Assembly: GCA_029948255.1 (NCBI GenBank)
Contig: JALIZF010001938.1
Coordinates: 2,256,001-2,320,000, forward strand
Reading direction: 5' to 3'
Source: Telmatactis stephensoni
Taxonomy: Eukaryota > Cnidaria > Anthozoa > Actiniaria > Isophelliidae
Length of the DNA stretch: 64,000 nt
Positions 34,830 through 45,345 of the stretch are shown piece by piece. A program made the translations under genes and the position numbers. The notes under the pieces were generated by a model that was not told the origin of the DNA, made no database searches, and saw nothing but the letters and a program-made list of their open reading frames with translations. Each line of letters begins with the position of its first letter. The first letter of the stretch is position 1.

Positions 34830-35246
34830 AGTGATATATATGTTAAAGGAAGTATCAGATACCAAGTATATCCAAACTTTCTTAATGCATGTAGGAGATC
34901 CTGCTGATCTTGAGTATCGAACTTGAATTTATGAAGAACAAATTACTGAAGATGTCTATGATGGTGTAGTGGTACCTATATTGCTCAGTTTTCGTAACTA
35001 TTTCAGACTTCAGAGTGTTCAACCTATAAACATGTCGAAATGGAGATTATTGTCATGTCAGGATAATAACTACCTAACGAGCGCCGAAAGCACGAGCTGC
35101 TCAGGGAGGGGGCGAGGGGTTTAATTTTCGTGCGTACTGAATGTTGTTCTTTTGGGTGCTGGGTGGAAGACGCTCATTAGAAGGAGGGGCTTATTTCATA
35201 CTGTTTTGCCTGGAAAGGCGACGTTAATTCGAAGCGGGGCGCCTAC

Positions 35247-35361
35247 CTACTCCGGGCCCTAAAATCGCCTAATATCGCTTGATATCGCCTAATATCGCCC
35301 AAGATCGCTCAATATCGCCCAAGATCGCCCAAAATAACGGTGATTTTAGGGCCCGGAGTAG
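35247..35361. mobile_element. Short MITE with tandem ATATCGCC core
   Basis: CTACTCCGGGCCCTAAAATC and its complement form 20-bp TIRs around six or more degenerate TATCGCCTA/AAGATCGCCC units. Confidence 0.75.
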
Positions 35362-36330
35362 GCCTTATTTGAGGCTAGTTATATTTGCAATTAAATTTGT
35401 TTGTTTTTTAGGATCCATTCAGTTAACCACCAGTTTAATTTGTAAACCAGCATGGATCGCCTTTAGCAATCGATAAAAGTTAAAAATAATAGTTCAAAAA
35501 TTCGGCTGTTTAGTAGTAATGTCAGTAATAATATAGGTAATTAGGTAATTGGTAGGGTGTGTACGCGCATTACCTACGTGAAATAAAAAAAGTACATAGA
35601 GTGCATCAATTACAACTTTGATATCACTGTTCTTACTGCATGGCCAAGTGCTTGTTATTCTTCAAAAAGCAATATTCTAGACCTTTTTGCTTTACCGCTA
35701 TTTTTGAAATTCGTGCGCTTTAAGATGATAACTGAAAACAAAAGATGAGAACGACAAGTTTGTACGAAAGCTAGTGAATTCCTTTTGCTGAAGCAACAAA
35801 ACTCAAAGTTAAGGTGGCCCGTATCTATTGATTTGACTCCATTTAGAGTTCGATATTTGGTCAAAGTATTGGAGATCAAGCTCAAAATAACAGTCCATTT
35901 TGAAGCTCTTATAAGTTTCTAGGTATATCTCAAGTGAAAAGCTCCATTTTACATTGTTTTAGTGCTGGAAGAGCCTGTCTCTGAAAGCTATTTTCTTTGT
36001 AGTCGGCCAACTTGCATTCCTAAAGTTCCTGGCTTGCGTTAGCAGTCACTCAAAGGTGATGAATGAAGGGCATCGTTTTACATTCTCAGCCAATCAGAAG
36101 TGCCTCAGGACGAACAGAGAAAAAGAAACATTTGCAGTTTATAACTCGTTCCCGGCCTATGGCCTGGGCACGAGTAAAAAAGAAATTCATATTTTGCACA
36201 AACTTTCTCGTCATCTATTGTTTTATGGTGCACGAATTTCAAAACAAATTCTCAGTGGTCCCACCATGTGCGATATGAGAACGGGAGAGACCTGGCTCCG
36301 CTCTCTTGCGAAGTGAAATAACAGGAGGAA
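35362..36330. other. Non-coding stretch between trefoil gene and Gypsy element
   Basis: It contains a family B arm fragment at about 35811 (AAGGTGGCCCGTATC) and a half-hairpin at 36244-36290 related to 44473-44556. No gene seen. A (GGGA)n run is at 36333-36358. Confidence 0.5.
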
Positions 36331-36378
36331 GGGAGGGAGGGAGGGAGGGAGGGAGGGTTGGTAACTGTAGAGAACAAG

Positions 36379-37043
36379 TGTAGCGAAGCTGCCTTTTGAG
36401 GGACTGCGAGAGGAAGACAGCACACTCTGGTTGGGATCGTAACCTTGGTTTATTCCAGTTGTGAGAGACCTAGTCTCTGATTACAGTAATTGGTTGTAGT
36501 TGAACTGACTGACTATTGAGCTAAAGTACAGGCTTTTTTTATAGTATAAGTTGCTATCATTGTTGCCGTGTATCGGTTTGAACAAATGTCAGCTAGCATG
36601 ACAGAGCTGTGCATATGGACAAACTCTGAACAAAGCTTGTTTGAAAGCGTATTTTGGAGTTAACTTTCTGTTTACAAAATGCTAGCGTAATTTTTGCTTT
36701 TAAATATCTAAAAATATAATTCACAAAGCTCTTCGATTCAGCTGATTGGCTAAAGTGTGTCACAACATCTGACCTTGACAAACATTAGAGTAGGAGTACA
36801 GTTGATCTACATATCAAAGTTCGAGAACATATGTCAGGTGTTCTTCTATTGCAAAATGACCTTTTCATCTAGTCTTTAGAAATACAGCTGAGTAAGTTAT
36901 TAGAGGTTAAGAAACAGCTGTCAGATGTCTCTTCAAGACTTGAGTGAAACTACTAAAAATCTTATATTAAACTTGACTATTTAAAATCAAAATAAAATAC
37001 TGAAATAAAATGTGTTTAAGGTCAGAAATTGTACTCTTTTACA
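36379..37043 (-). repeat. 3' LTR of the Gypsy element
   Basis: Direct repeat of 43699-44363 at a constant offset of 7320; plus-strand ends TGTAGCGAAG and CTCTTTTACA. Confidence 0.95.
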
Positions 37044-37141
37044 TAGCCATCTCCTCAGTTTTGAGCTCCTGCGAAAATGTGAGAAAAAAAAAAGTGGTTG
37101 TAAACAGATTTCAATTGGTCATACTCTACGCTAGGTTTGGA

Positions 37142-37443
37142 TCCCGAGTAGATATATATTGATTTTTTTGTTTTGTTTTTGTTGTTGTTGTTGTTGTTGT
37201 TGTTTTTTTTTTTTCCTACACCTAATTAAAATGATGAGTAAATATCGTAAATATGTGTAACTATAAATATTGGGAACCCAACACCTTAAGAATAATAAAG
37301 ACATTCCTCTAGAATTTCTTAACGTACAACAGTAAAATGTTGAACATGAACGTTAGAGCCGTTTTAGAGGTGTGCAAGATAAGAAATTTCCGAGATAGTA
37401 GACTGAACTAATCTAAACTAATCTAAACTAATCTAAACTAAAC
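37142..37443. repeat. Non-coding interval of the Gypsy element with simple repeats
   Basis: (GTT)n/poly-T at about 37168-37214 and four copies of AAACTAATCT at about 37404-37443, between the env-like stop and the 3' LTR. Confidence 0.75.
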
Positions 37444-37487
37444 CTACTTGACAACATTATTGTCAAAGTCTTTTAATAGGTCTCTTG

Positions 37488-38687
37488 TTAGTTGTCTTCG
37501 TTGTTGTCTGTTGGAGGAGGATTTCCGCAATCAGGACAGCAGGAGTCGGTGATGTGAAGTATTGTCGATTCGTCTGGTTCTTCGAAGTGTGGTGGACGTG
37601 GTACTGGTGGATGTGTCGCAACGTAATGGACCAGTTGTGGATTAGGATTTGGAATGAAGTGGCGTCGATGATAACAACAAAGTACGAGGAGTACTAGAAC
37701 ATTGATTGTTGAAAAGCACAAGGCCACGGATGCTAGGATGAGGGCTGTAGGTGTGACAGTAACGGAATGGATGTTTTCAATATCTCTGCGGACTTGATGA
37801 AGTTTGTTGTTGAATTGGCCATTTAATCTGGTCATGGTCCTATCAAGGGCGTCGAGCACTGTTTTGTTGATCTTGAGGGGTGGTGGGAGGTGAAGTGACT
37901 TGTAGTGTAGCTTGAAGGTGGAGTTGTTATCTTGTGGCGTCCATGACACGTATTTAATAACTTTTCGTCGAAAAATGGGTAGTGTGATTGTGAAGACTGA
38001 CGGGCATGTACCAAAACCTGTAGGGAGGTCTTCAGAAGTAGAGTTACATGGTAGGTGATAAACTGCAAGTGGTGACATTTGAAGAGGTCCAGTGTTCAGT
38101 TGTACGGTCTGTTTTTGTGTGGACAAGAAGAACCGTCCTCCAAGATGGATGATGGGATGATCATTGTCGCAAGTGGATGCTGAGTGAGTACGTGGGAAGG
38201 TAATGGAACTCCCCAGTGTCCATGGAAGACCAAGCCATGAGCCGTCTTGTGAACGTCGGGTCACAGTGTCGGGGCAGAGCAATGTGCCGTGTTGATTGAA
38301 ACAGTGAGTTAGTGTATCAGCTTTTAAAACAATCTTAGAATTAGGACAAGATATTAAAGCGAGATCATTTCTTGTTAAAGGGCCAGAAAAACATTGCTTC
38401 TTTATTTTATAGGTTAGAGGAGCGAGATATTCAATAGTACAAAAAGAAGTTTTAGTAGCTATTCTAGGGAGTGTTATAAGCGTTTGTAGTGCAATATATT
38501 GGTTACGGTGATCATACTGAGTTATAGGGTTCATTAGAATTGGAAATCCGTCGGCTAGAGCCTTAGCTGAAAACCTGAATTTTCGTTGTTTTTGTAATTG
38601 TATAGTAAGTGCAGAAGCGATTGACTCAGGTAAATCGTTATAACCGACTAATTCTCGTCCCTGTAGTCTAGCAAACTGATTGATCAA
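37488..38687 (-). CDS. Env-like ORF of the Gypsy element (probably N-truncated)
   Basis: About 399 codons from a non-ATG position overlapping the pol stop; the frame stays open further upstream, so the true start is unclear. It is Cys-rich in the middle with several N-x-[ST] sites, has one strong hydrophobic segment at about residues 314-339 followed by basic CCYHRR, and a short Pro- and acid-rich tail with CCPDC. This is the topology of a C-terminal membrane anchor of an envelope-like glycoprotein. No signal peptide or fusion peptide is visible, consistent with loss of the N-terminal part in the same event that removed integrase. How it would be expressed is unknown. Confidence 0.65.
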   Translation of the reverse strand: MINQFARLQGRELVGYNDLPESIASALTIQLQKQRKFRFSAKALADGFPILMNPITQYDHRNQYIALQTLITLPRIATKTSFCTIEYLAPLTYKIKKQCFSGPLTRNDLALISCPNSKIVLKADTLTHCFNQHGTLLCPDTVTRRSQDGSWLGLPWTLGSSITFPRTHSASTCDNDHPIIHLGGRFFLSTQKQTVQLNTGPLQMSPLAVYHLPCNSTSEDLPTGFGTCPSVFTITLPIFRRKVIKYVSWTPQDNNSTFKLHYKSLHLPPPLKINKTVLDALDRTMTRLNGQFNNKLHQVRRDIENIHSVTVTPTALILASVALCFSTINVLVLLVLCCYHRRHFIPNPNPQLVHYVATHPPVPRPPHFEEPDESTILHITDSCCPDCGNPPPTDNNEDN

Positions 38688-41600
38688 GTCCTGAATTTCG
38701 AAAAATCGTAATACGACTTAAGATTTGTTTTGGAGAATCAACAATACTAACATCTGCATATGATCTTCGAGACAGGGCATCGGCATTTCCGTTTTTCGTG
38801 CCTGCCCGATATTCTATAGTAAAATTATACTGTTGTAAAAGAAGGGACCATCTAGCGAGTCTACCCGAAGGATCTTTAATATTCATAAGCCACTTGAGGG
38901 CATTGTGATCAGTGTAAACAACAAATTTTTTTCCGTGTAAATATGGCTGAAACTTTTTAATAGCAGAGACTACAGCTAAAGCCTCTCTTTCTGTGGCGCT
39001 GTAGTTGCGTTCAGCTGACTTTAAATCTCTTCCGGCATATGCAATTACTACTTCTTTTTCGTTCTGAAATTGTGATAATACATAGCCTAAAGCGTGATCA
39101 CTGGCATCAACATGTAATATAAATTCCTTCGTGAAGTCTGGGTAAGCCAATATAGGCGCTTCACACAAAACTGTCTTTAAATAATCAAAGGCCGACTGAC
39201 ATTCGTCGGTCCAAATGAACTTAGTATTCTTTCGGGTTAGTGCATTCAATGGCGACGCTATTTGAGCGAAGTCTTTTACAAAACGTCTATAATAATTTGC
39301 AAGACCTAAGAAACTACGCACTCCTTTGGCATTGGTAGGAACGGGGAAATCTCTTACAGCCTTAATCTTGTTAGGATTGGGCGAGATCCCATCTCGTGAA
39401 ATTATGTGTCCCAAATATTCGACTTGCTTTCCAGCGAATCGACATTTCACAGGCTTTAAACGAATATTTGCGGCACGCAATCGTGAGAATACCTCACGTA
39501 AAGCTAATAAATGTTGCTCAAATGTTTTTGAGAAGACTACGATGTCATCAATGTAGCAAAGGGCAATGTTATAATTCAAATTTCGTAAAATGCTTTCCAT
39601 TAACCGTTGGAATGTGGCTGGGGCATTTGTAAGACCAAATGGAAGAACGTTCCACTCATAAAGACCCCCATAGGTAATAAAAGCTGTCTTTTGTTTTGAA
39701 TCTGGGTCCATATTGACCTGCCAATATCCTGATAATAAGTCCATTGTTGAAAAATACCGTGCCCCATTCATACAATCAATTGAATCTACAATTCTTGGGA
39801 GAGGAAATGAGTCTTTCTTAGTGACAGCATTGAGTTTTCGATAGTCAACACAAAACCTAGTGCTACCATCAGGTTTTGGTACGAGTACTACAGGACTGGC
39901 CCAAGGGGAATTCGAATGGGTGATGATATTTCTTTCTAACATATCATTTACATGGTCATGAATTTGTTGACGTTGTTTATCTGAAACTCTATATGGCCTG
40001 AGGCGAATAGGAGCGCTATCCCCAGTATCAATGTGATGTGTAACTCTATCCGTTTGACCTAATTCAAAATTAGATTGCGCAAAAATGTCTCGATACTCTG
40101 AAAGTAGTGTATTTAACTGATCCTTTTGCTCGATCGTAAGGTCAGTATTTGACAAATCAAAATGAATGTTAGATTTTGAATTAATAGTAGCATGAGCATC
40201 ATAGTTGGGCTTGCTTGCTTGACTATCAAGTGTAGCAATGATATGGCTGTCAACAGGTACAAAGCATCCTAGCGTGGTATTTTCATAAAGTTTGATTGGC
40301 ATAGAGGTAGGATTTAATAACCTTATAGGAGCCGAGAGCTCAGATGAAAGTGTAACTAAGGTGACAGCTCCGCAAATATTAAATCGTGCCGCTAAATTAC
40401 GCTGTGGTTCTACAATACCTATTGTCCCAGGGTCAAATGGAAAACGAACCTTTGCAGGAATAATGGTCTCAGAATGTGGTGGCAATTCAACAGTATCTAT
40501 CACGTAGATTTTTGAATGAGCAACTGATGAGTCATTTACTGATCCTAAGTCAGATTGTGACTTCTGGTTTCCTACTTGAAAGACTGAGTCCTTAAAATTG
40601 ATAATGGCTTTATAATGTTCAAAGAAATCTTTACCCAGTATCACATCGTATGTCAATTCCGTTGCTACAATGGTTCTAAAGGGATACGTGTGACCTAAAA
40701 TGGTAAAAGGTACTTCTAATTGACCAATAGTAGGAATAAGATGTCCATTTGCTGCGCGTAATGGCTGACATGATGAATTCCTATTAAATGTTGAAGCCAA
40801 ACAAGAAATTTTTTCCAATAAATTCGAATTAATCAAAGTTGTAGATGCTCCTGTATCTACTAAAAATTGTAACTTATGATCATAAATAGTTCCGTCGATC
40901 ATCAAATTAGTCAGATGAGGAGAGAATGTAGTTGTACTTTGTTTAATTTCTCTAGGACTAGTACCATTGCCTAGCATCTTACCATACGGAGGTGTAGTTG
41001 AAATTATAAAACCATTATAGTCATAGCATCTCATATGCTGATACACGTGTAAGCTTAGAGAAAAAGATTTAACAAATAAAAACTTAACCATAGATAATAT
41101 TTGTAAAGCGGAAGAGCAAAATACATTTAGTAATATGGGTAGCACAGATGAGCTCAAAAACTTCACAAAATACATAAAGTGTGTAGCGTATTGTGATAAG
41201 AAGTCAAAAATATATGTAAGAAACATTGCGAATCTAAAGATGAAAGTTGGAAGGCATACCTTATGAAGTTGTTGGTCAAAACTCTCTGAAGTTAAGTGAA
41301 CAAGTGAAGTAAGTTGTTGATCTGAACCCTTTGAAGTCAAATGAACAAGTGAAGTAATCGAGTCAGGCATTTTATTTATATCCAGGGTCAGCCCTGGGCT
41401 AATAGTAACTTTTGCATAAGTTGACTCATCTGGTATTGTAAGGGTAGCCTGTGTAAACTCCTTATCTAAACAAAAGCCGGAATGTAGATAATGAGTTTTT
41501 GCGGTTGTCTTAGATAAAGTGTGTGGAGGTTCAGCTGCATTTGTCATAGTATTTGTACATTTATGTGTACCAGGTGTAATGTTTACTTTTCCAGGGAGTG

Positions 41601-41829
41601 TTTCCCTATTGTTCTCCAGTTTAGTGGACACAGGCGGTTTGCCAAAAGGACCGAAACAAGAGATTGCATCAAAATTTGTTTGGCTACCTTTATCGCCTTT
41701 TGCTAAGAGAACTGATCCTTGTTTGTTCAGATGGGGTTTTCCCCTAGAGGTGCTAATTACTGCCCCCTTGCAAAAGTTCGTTTCTTTAGAATTACCCCTT
41801 TTGGTTGACAAATTTTGTTGATCGTCCAC
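38668..41829 (-). CDS. Gypsy pol: protease, reverse transcriptase, RNase H (no integrase)
   Basis: 1053 codons counted from 41829, although the frame is open back into gag and is probably entered by -1 frameshifting. Residues 1-190 are low-complexity and include a 15-residue tandem repeat (SLVHLTS..DQQL twice). Residues 195-262 are strongly hydrophobic. The aspartic protease has VDTGAST at about 324-330. RT has WASPVVLVPKPDG, RFCVDYRKLN, LPFGL and YIDD (759-762). RNase H spans about 905-1015 (HVDASDHALG, YTDHNALKWL, NADALSRR). The ORF stops about 35 residues after RNase H, where integrase would normally begin. Confidence 0.93.
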   Translation of the reverse strand: MDDQQNLSTKRGNSKETNFCKGAVISTSRGKPHLNKQGSVLLAKGDKGSQTNFDAISCFGPFGKPPVSTKLENNRETLPGKVNITPGTHKCTNTMTNAAEPPHTLSKTTAKTHYLHSGFCLDKEFTQATLTIPDESTYAKVTISPGLTLDINKMPDSITSLVHLTSKGSDQQLTSLVHLTSESFDQQLHKVCLPTFIFRFAMFLTYIFDFLSQYATHFMYFVKFLSSSVLPILLNVFCSSALQILSMVKFLFVKSFSLSLHVYQHMRCYDYNGFIISTTPPYGKMLGNGTSPREIKQSTTTFSPHLTNLMIDGTIYDHKLQFLVDTGASTTLINSNLLEKISCLASTFNRNSSCQPLRAANGHLIPTIGQLEVPFTILGHTYPFRTIVATELTYDVILGKDFFEHYKAIINFKDSVFQVGNQKSQSDLGSVNDSSVAHSKIYVIDTVELPPHSETIIPAKVRFPFDPGTIGIVEPQRNLAARFNICGAVTLVTLSSELSAPIRLLNPTSMPIKLYENTTLGCFVPVDSHIIATLDSQASKPNYDAHATINSKSNIHFDLSNTDLTIEQKDQLNTLLSEYRDIFAQSNFELGQTDRVTHHIDTGDSAPIRLRPYRVSDKQRQQIHDHVNDMLERNIITHSNSPWASPVVLVPKPDGSTRFCVDYRKLNAVTKKDSFPLPRIVDSIDCMNGARYFSTMDLLSGYWQVNMDPDSKQKTAFITYGGLYEWNVLPFGLTNAPATFQRLMESILRNLNYNIALCYIDDIVVFSKTFEQHLLALREVFSRLRAANIRLKPVKCRFAGKQVEYLGHIISRDGISPNPNKIKAVRDFPVPTNAKGVRSFLGLANYYRRFVKDFAQIASPLNALTRKNTKFIWTDECQSAFDYLKTVLCEAPILAYPDFTKEFILHVDASDHALGYVLSQFQNEKEVVIAYAGRDLKSAERNYSATEREALAVVSAIKKFQPYLHGKKFVVYTDHNALKWLMNIKDPSGRLARWSLLLQQYNFTIEYRAGTKNGNADALSRRSYADVSIVDSPKQILSRITIFRNSGLDQSVC

Positions 41830-41921
41830 AGCTTTATTGACATAAGGATTTTGTGAAAAATCTTCAGATTCTATAACTTTAACATTAGAAAAACTATATT
41901 TTTGACTTCCCTCATGTTGCT

Positions 41922-43184
41922 TTATTGCCTGAAGGGAACAAAATTCCGGCGCATTTGCCCCCTCTCGAAGTTTAAAGCTTGATTTTCTCCTTGTGGACGA
42001 GTAAATTGAGGTCTATTTGCATTTTGATTTCTATTTGTGAAATTTTGCGATGGACGGGCAAACTGTGAATTATTCGAGAAACGAGTCTCTGGGCATACCT
42101 TGGAGTGGTGTCCCACTTTACGGCACTTAAAGCAAATTATAGACCCGTCCGTTGCTCTGGTTGCACGTCCAAAATTGCCTTTTTCAGTAAAACGTAATCT
42201 AGGACCTTGTTCACGGTTTTGGCGATGTTGGTTCAAATGCAAACGACGTATTTCATCTTTTAATTCCGTTACTTCTTGTTTTAACCCCTCAATATTAGTA
42301 TCCTGCGAGCGACTGTAGCTAGGAGCAAAAGCCGCTAATTCTGCAGTAGGTTTCTCTGCAGGAGTTGCTTCCTTAATAGCATTAATCATTGTTTGCTGAA
42401 ATTGTTCTAAGTCTTTTGCAGTTACTACAGCTGCAGATGAAGGCTTAATAGATGATTTTATCTTAGCAACAGTAATGGCTTCATCTATTGACTTTGGCTG
42501 ACTAAGAACGACATGGTCTCGAACTTCATTTTTTAATCCTTGAATGAAATAGTGAAGCTCTTCCTTTTTAGGTATTCCCAATCTCTGGCAGCGCTTTAAA
42601 ACATCAGCTGCGTATTCTGCTACATTTTCGCTAATACCTTGCTTGCGTGCATTTAATTCTTGTCGTAATATCCATTCATCACAACTTGAAAGAAAACGAT
42701 CTTTAAATAGCTTAACAACATCTTGATATGTTGAATATTTTTTTTCAAGTGTAAAAAACCAAATTCTTGCACTGCCACTTAGAGCAAGCGGAAAAGCTGC
42801 TAGACGTTGTTCGTCTGTCCATTTACAAAAAGTGGCATAAAAATTAAATTGTTCCAGAAACTCGAGTGCGTCATTTTGTGCTCCAGAAAAAGTAGGCATT
42901 TTACTTAAAGGGGTTGCGTTTTTTGACGAACTATCACTCTTTTCTATGCTATCTTGCATTGTAGTATTCACTGTCACTAAATCATTATGATGTTGTGTAT
43001 TTTGGTTAACGATTGTCGTTTGAAGTTGGTCAAAAGATTCCTTAAGAGCACTGATTAATTGCTCGTTTAGCGCAGTTAAGTCGTCTTTAGTTGCTGTCAT
43101 TATGTGTCTAGTTTTTGGTTTTCGCTTGTGAATTGGGTTAGAGCAAGTGTCGGTACTAGTTTTCTTACCCGAACGTAAATACAC
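41922..43184 (-). CDS. Gypsy gag polyprotein
   Basis: 420 codons. The N-terminal coiled/acidic part is followed by a capsid-like helical region (FLEQFNFYATFCKW, ARIWFFTLEKKYSTYQDV, LNARKQGISENVAEYA) typical of Ty3-type gag, then one CCHC zinc knuckle CFKCRKVGHHSKVC near residue 350 and a basic Asn/Gln/Arg-rich tail. Stop TAA at 41922-41924. The last 17 codons overlap the pol frame. Confidence 0.92.
   Translation of the reverse strand: MYLRSGKKTSTDTCSNPIHKRKPKTRHIMTATKDDLTALNEQLISALKESFDQLQTTIVNQNTQHHNDLVTVNTTMQDSIEKSDSSSKNATPLSKMPTFSGAQNDALEFLEQFNFYATFCKWTDEQRLAAFPLALSGSARIWFFTLEKKYSTYQDVVKLFKDRFLSSCDEWILRQELNARKQGISENVAEYAADVLKRCQRLGIPKKEELHYFIQGLKNEVRDHVVLSQPKSIDEAITVAKIKSSIKPSSAAVVTAKDLEQFQQTMINAIKEATPAEKPTAELAAFAPSYSRSQDTNIEGLKQEVTELKDEIRRLHLNQHRQNREQGPRLRFTEKGNFGRATRATDGSIICFKCRKVGHHSKVCPETRFSNNSQFARPSQNFTNRNQNANRPQFTRPQGENQALNFERGQMRRNFVPFRQ
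41933..41976 (-). promoter_or_regulatory. Gag-pol -1 ribosomal frameshift signal
   Basis: The minus strand reads TTTAAAC (41976-41970) as gag codons TTA-AAC (404-405), i.e. X XXY YYZ in the correct frame. After a 6-base spacer, AGGGGGCAAA (41963-41954) can pair with TTTGTTCCCT (41942-41933), 10 pairs including two G-U, with an 11-base loop. The -1 frame from here is open through to pol. Function is inferred from form. Confidence 0.75.
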
Positions 43185-43680
43185 TTTGATTACGATTTTT
43201 CAAAAGTCAAAACAAAAAGGTGAATTTAAAAGTTAAAATATAGTAAATTGCCAAATAAAACAAAATGATAAAATTTGTTCTTAATCCCCAAAATTCTTAA
43301 ATTAAAGGTACGATTGAAAGAGTAGTTATAAGAAAAACATGAAAGTAAATGATTTGTTTTATGCGACTAGATTTAGCTAGTATAATTCTTAAACAAATAC
43401 TATACAAAATAATTTTCGTACTTTCACAATTTTAAACATGTATTATTAAATTTCAACAATGATTGTTTTACGCTAAATTATAAGTTGAGTGGAAAAAGAA
43501 TTAGCTTCAGTTAAATAGTTAGCAGTTACATTAGTCGGTAGATTATTTAGAATTCAAAGAGTTGAAGATAAAAGCTTAAAAGAGTTTTTTCCTTTTGAAA
43601 TATAATATAAATAATAAGCTGATGCACTTCTCACCAGTTAACAACACAACAACAATACTCTTATACCTCGATCACTTTTA

Positions 43681-43697
43681 CCGGGTTCTTTCCACCA
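43681..43697 (-). promoter_or_regulatory. Candidate primer-binding site
   Basis: One base inside the 5' LTR the minus strand reads TGGTGGAAAGAACCCGG; the leading TGG matches a tRNA CCA end. I could not assign the tRNA. Confidence 0.6.
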
Positions 43698-43698
43698 C

Positions 43699-44363
43699 TG
43701 TAGCGAAGCTGCCTTTTGAGGGACTGCGAGAGGAAGACAGCACACTCTGGTTGGGATCGTAACCTTGGTTTATTCCAGTTGTGAGAGACCTAGTCTCTGA
43801 TTACAGTAATTGGTTGTAGTTGAACTGACTGACTATTGAGCTAAAGTACAGGCTTTTTTTATAGTATAAGTTGCTATCATTGTTGCCGTGTATCGGTTTG
43901 AACAAATGTCAGCTAGCATGACAGAGCTGTGCATATGGACAAACTCTGAACAAAGCTTGTTTGAAAGCGTATTTTGGAGTTAACTTTCTGTTTACAAAAT
44001 GCTAGCGTAATTTTTGCTTTTAAATATCTAAAAATATAATTCACAAAGCTCTTCGATTCAGCTGATTGGCTAAAGTGTGTCACAACATCTGACCTTGACA
44101 AACATTAGAGTAGGAGTACAGTTGATCTACATATCAAAGTTCGAGAACATATGTCAGGTGTTCTTCTATTGCAAAATGACCTTTTCATCTAGTCTTTAGA
44201 AATACAGCTGAGTAAGTTATTAGAGGTTAAGAAACAGCTGTCAGATGTCTCTTCAAGACTTGAGTGAAACTACTAAAAATCTTATATTAAACTTGACTAT
44301 TTAAAATCAAAATAAAATACTGAAATAAAATGTGTTTAAGGTCAGAAATTGTACTCTTTTACA
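43699..44363 (-). repeat. 5' LTR of the Gypsy element
   Basis: Matches the 3' LTR base for base as far as read. It contains the element's promoter by analogy. Confidence 0.95.
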
Positions 44364-44472
44364 CAAGTGCCAGGTGAACACAGCGAGAACCTATACAAAT
44401 ACACTCGGTATTATTGTCGATAGCTGAACGCCACTCTGCAGGTTGGCGATGAACTGATTATGCTAATGATGC

Positions 44473-44650
44473 GTTCTCATATATGCACACTAATGGGACC
44501 ACTGGGAATGGTAGCCTATTTATTCCCAGTGGTTCCAATGTGTGCGATATGAGAACAGGAGAGGCCTGGATGCGCACCATCAAGAAAACTTAATTAAGAA
44601 AACTTAGTTAGGAAAACTTAATTAGGAAAACTTAATTAAGAAAACTTTGT
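44473..44650. repeat. Hairpin repeat and 14-bp minisatellite
   Basis: GTTCTCATAT...GGACCACTGGGAA pairs with TTCCCAGTGGTTCC...ATATGAGAAC (44473-44556). It is followed by about four AAAACTTAATTAAG units (44583-44648). Confidence 0.65.
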
Positions 44651-44880
44651 ATATACAGAGCTGTGCAAATAAGTGACATCCCCAAAATCACCCAAACTCA
44701 GAGCTAAGATCCCCAGCTTCAAAACCAACATCCCCAACCTCAGAAAACCTCATTAAATTAAAGGTTAAACAGATGTACACGCTTCCGAACTCAAACAAGA
44801 CCCGGGATAGAAAGGGAGGTTTGTAGGCAGGGCCGTATAAAAACGAAACGGCCTTCTGACTCACACGTGTTCCCAGACCT

Positions 44881-45345
44881 TAAAGTCCCTATGACGCATA
44901 TTTTTTTATTTTCAAACTCATTTCTTTTCTGGGAATATAGTTAAGATCTTTTTATCCCATTTTGGAATATTCTATATTTTCGGAGATATAAAAGTTTCAA
45001 ATTTCAAAATGCAAATGTGATGACGTCAGGGGAGTCATCATCACTAGCTTCTCATGGATTTTACTAAAAGAGGTCTTAAATTCCACAACCAGATTTTTTA
45101 CTCAAACACAGGCTTTACCAATGGAAATAAATTCCAAATGAAAAAATAAGAGAATTTCAAGTCATCTTAGTTTTGTATAATAAATGATGACTCCCCTGAC
45201 GTCATCAAATTTGCATTTTGAAATTTGAAACCTTTATATCTCGAAAAATATGGAGTGTTCAAAAGTAAGACAAAAAGACCTCAACTATATTCCCACAAAA
45301 GAACTGAATTTTAAAAGAAAAATATATGCGTCATAGGGACTTTAA
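44881..45345. mobile_element. Foldback element, family C, copy 2
   Basis: TAAAGTCCCTATGACGCATA at the left, inverted at the right. The internal sequence matches copy 1 at 24192-24660 (TTCAAAATGCAAATGTGATG, ACCAATGGAAATAA, TAATAAATGATGACTCC). Inserted within another inverted unit bounded by CCCAGACCTTAA (about 44872) and TTAAGGTCTGGG (about 45803). Confidence 0.75.

Larger units (their letters stand above)
36379..44363 (-). mobile_element. Ty3/Gypsy LTR retrotransposon, recent, integrase-less
   Basis: 7985 bp, minus-strand orientation. LTRs at 43699-44363 (5') and 36379-37043 (3') are 665 bp each, begin TG and end CA, and show no difference on reading. CAAG flanks at 36375-36378 and 44364-44367 are the target-site duplication. 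Order: LTR, primer-binding site, gag, pol (protease, RT, RNase H), env-like ORF, LTR. All three ORFs are open. Integrase motifs (HHCC zinc finger, DDE core) are not found between RNase H and env, where they belong. That absence together with near-zero LTR age suggests mobilisation by an intact relative. Confidence 0.93.

Noticed and set aside
37485..37697. Plus-strand frames within the Gypsy element
   Set aside because: Shadows of the minus-strand env-like and pol frames.
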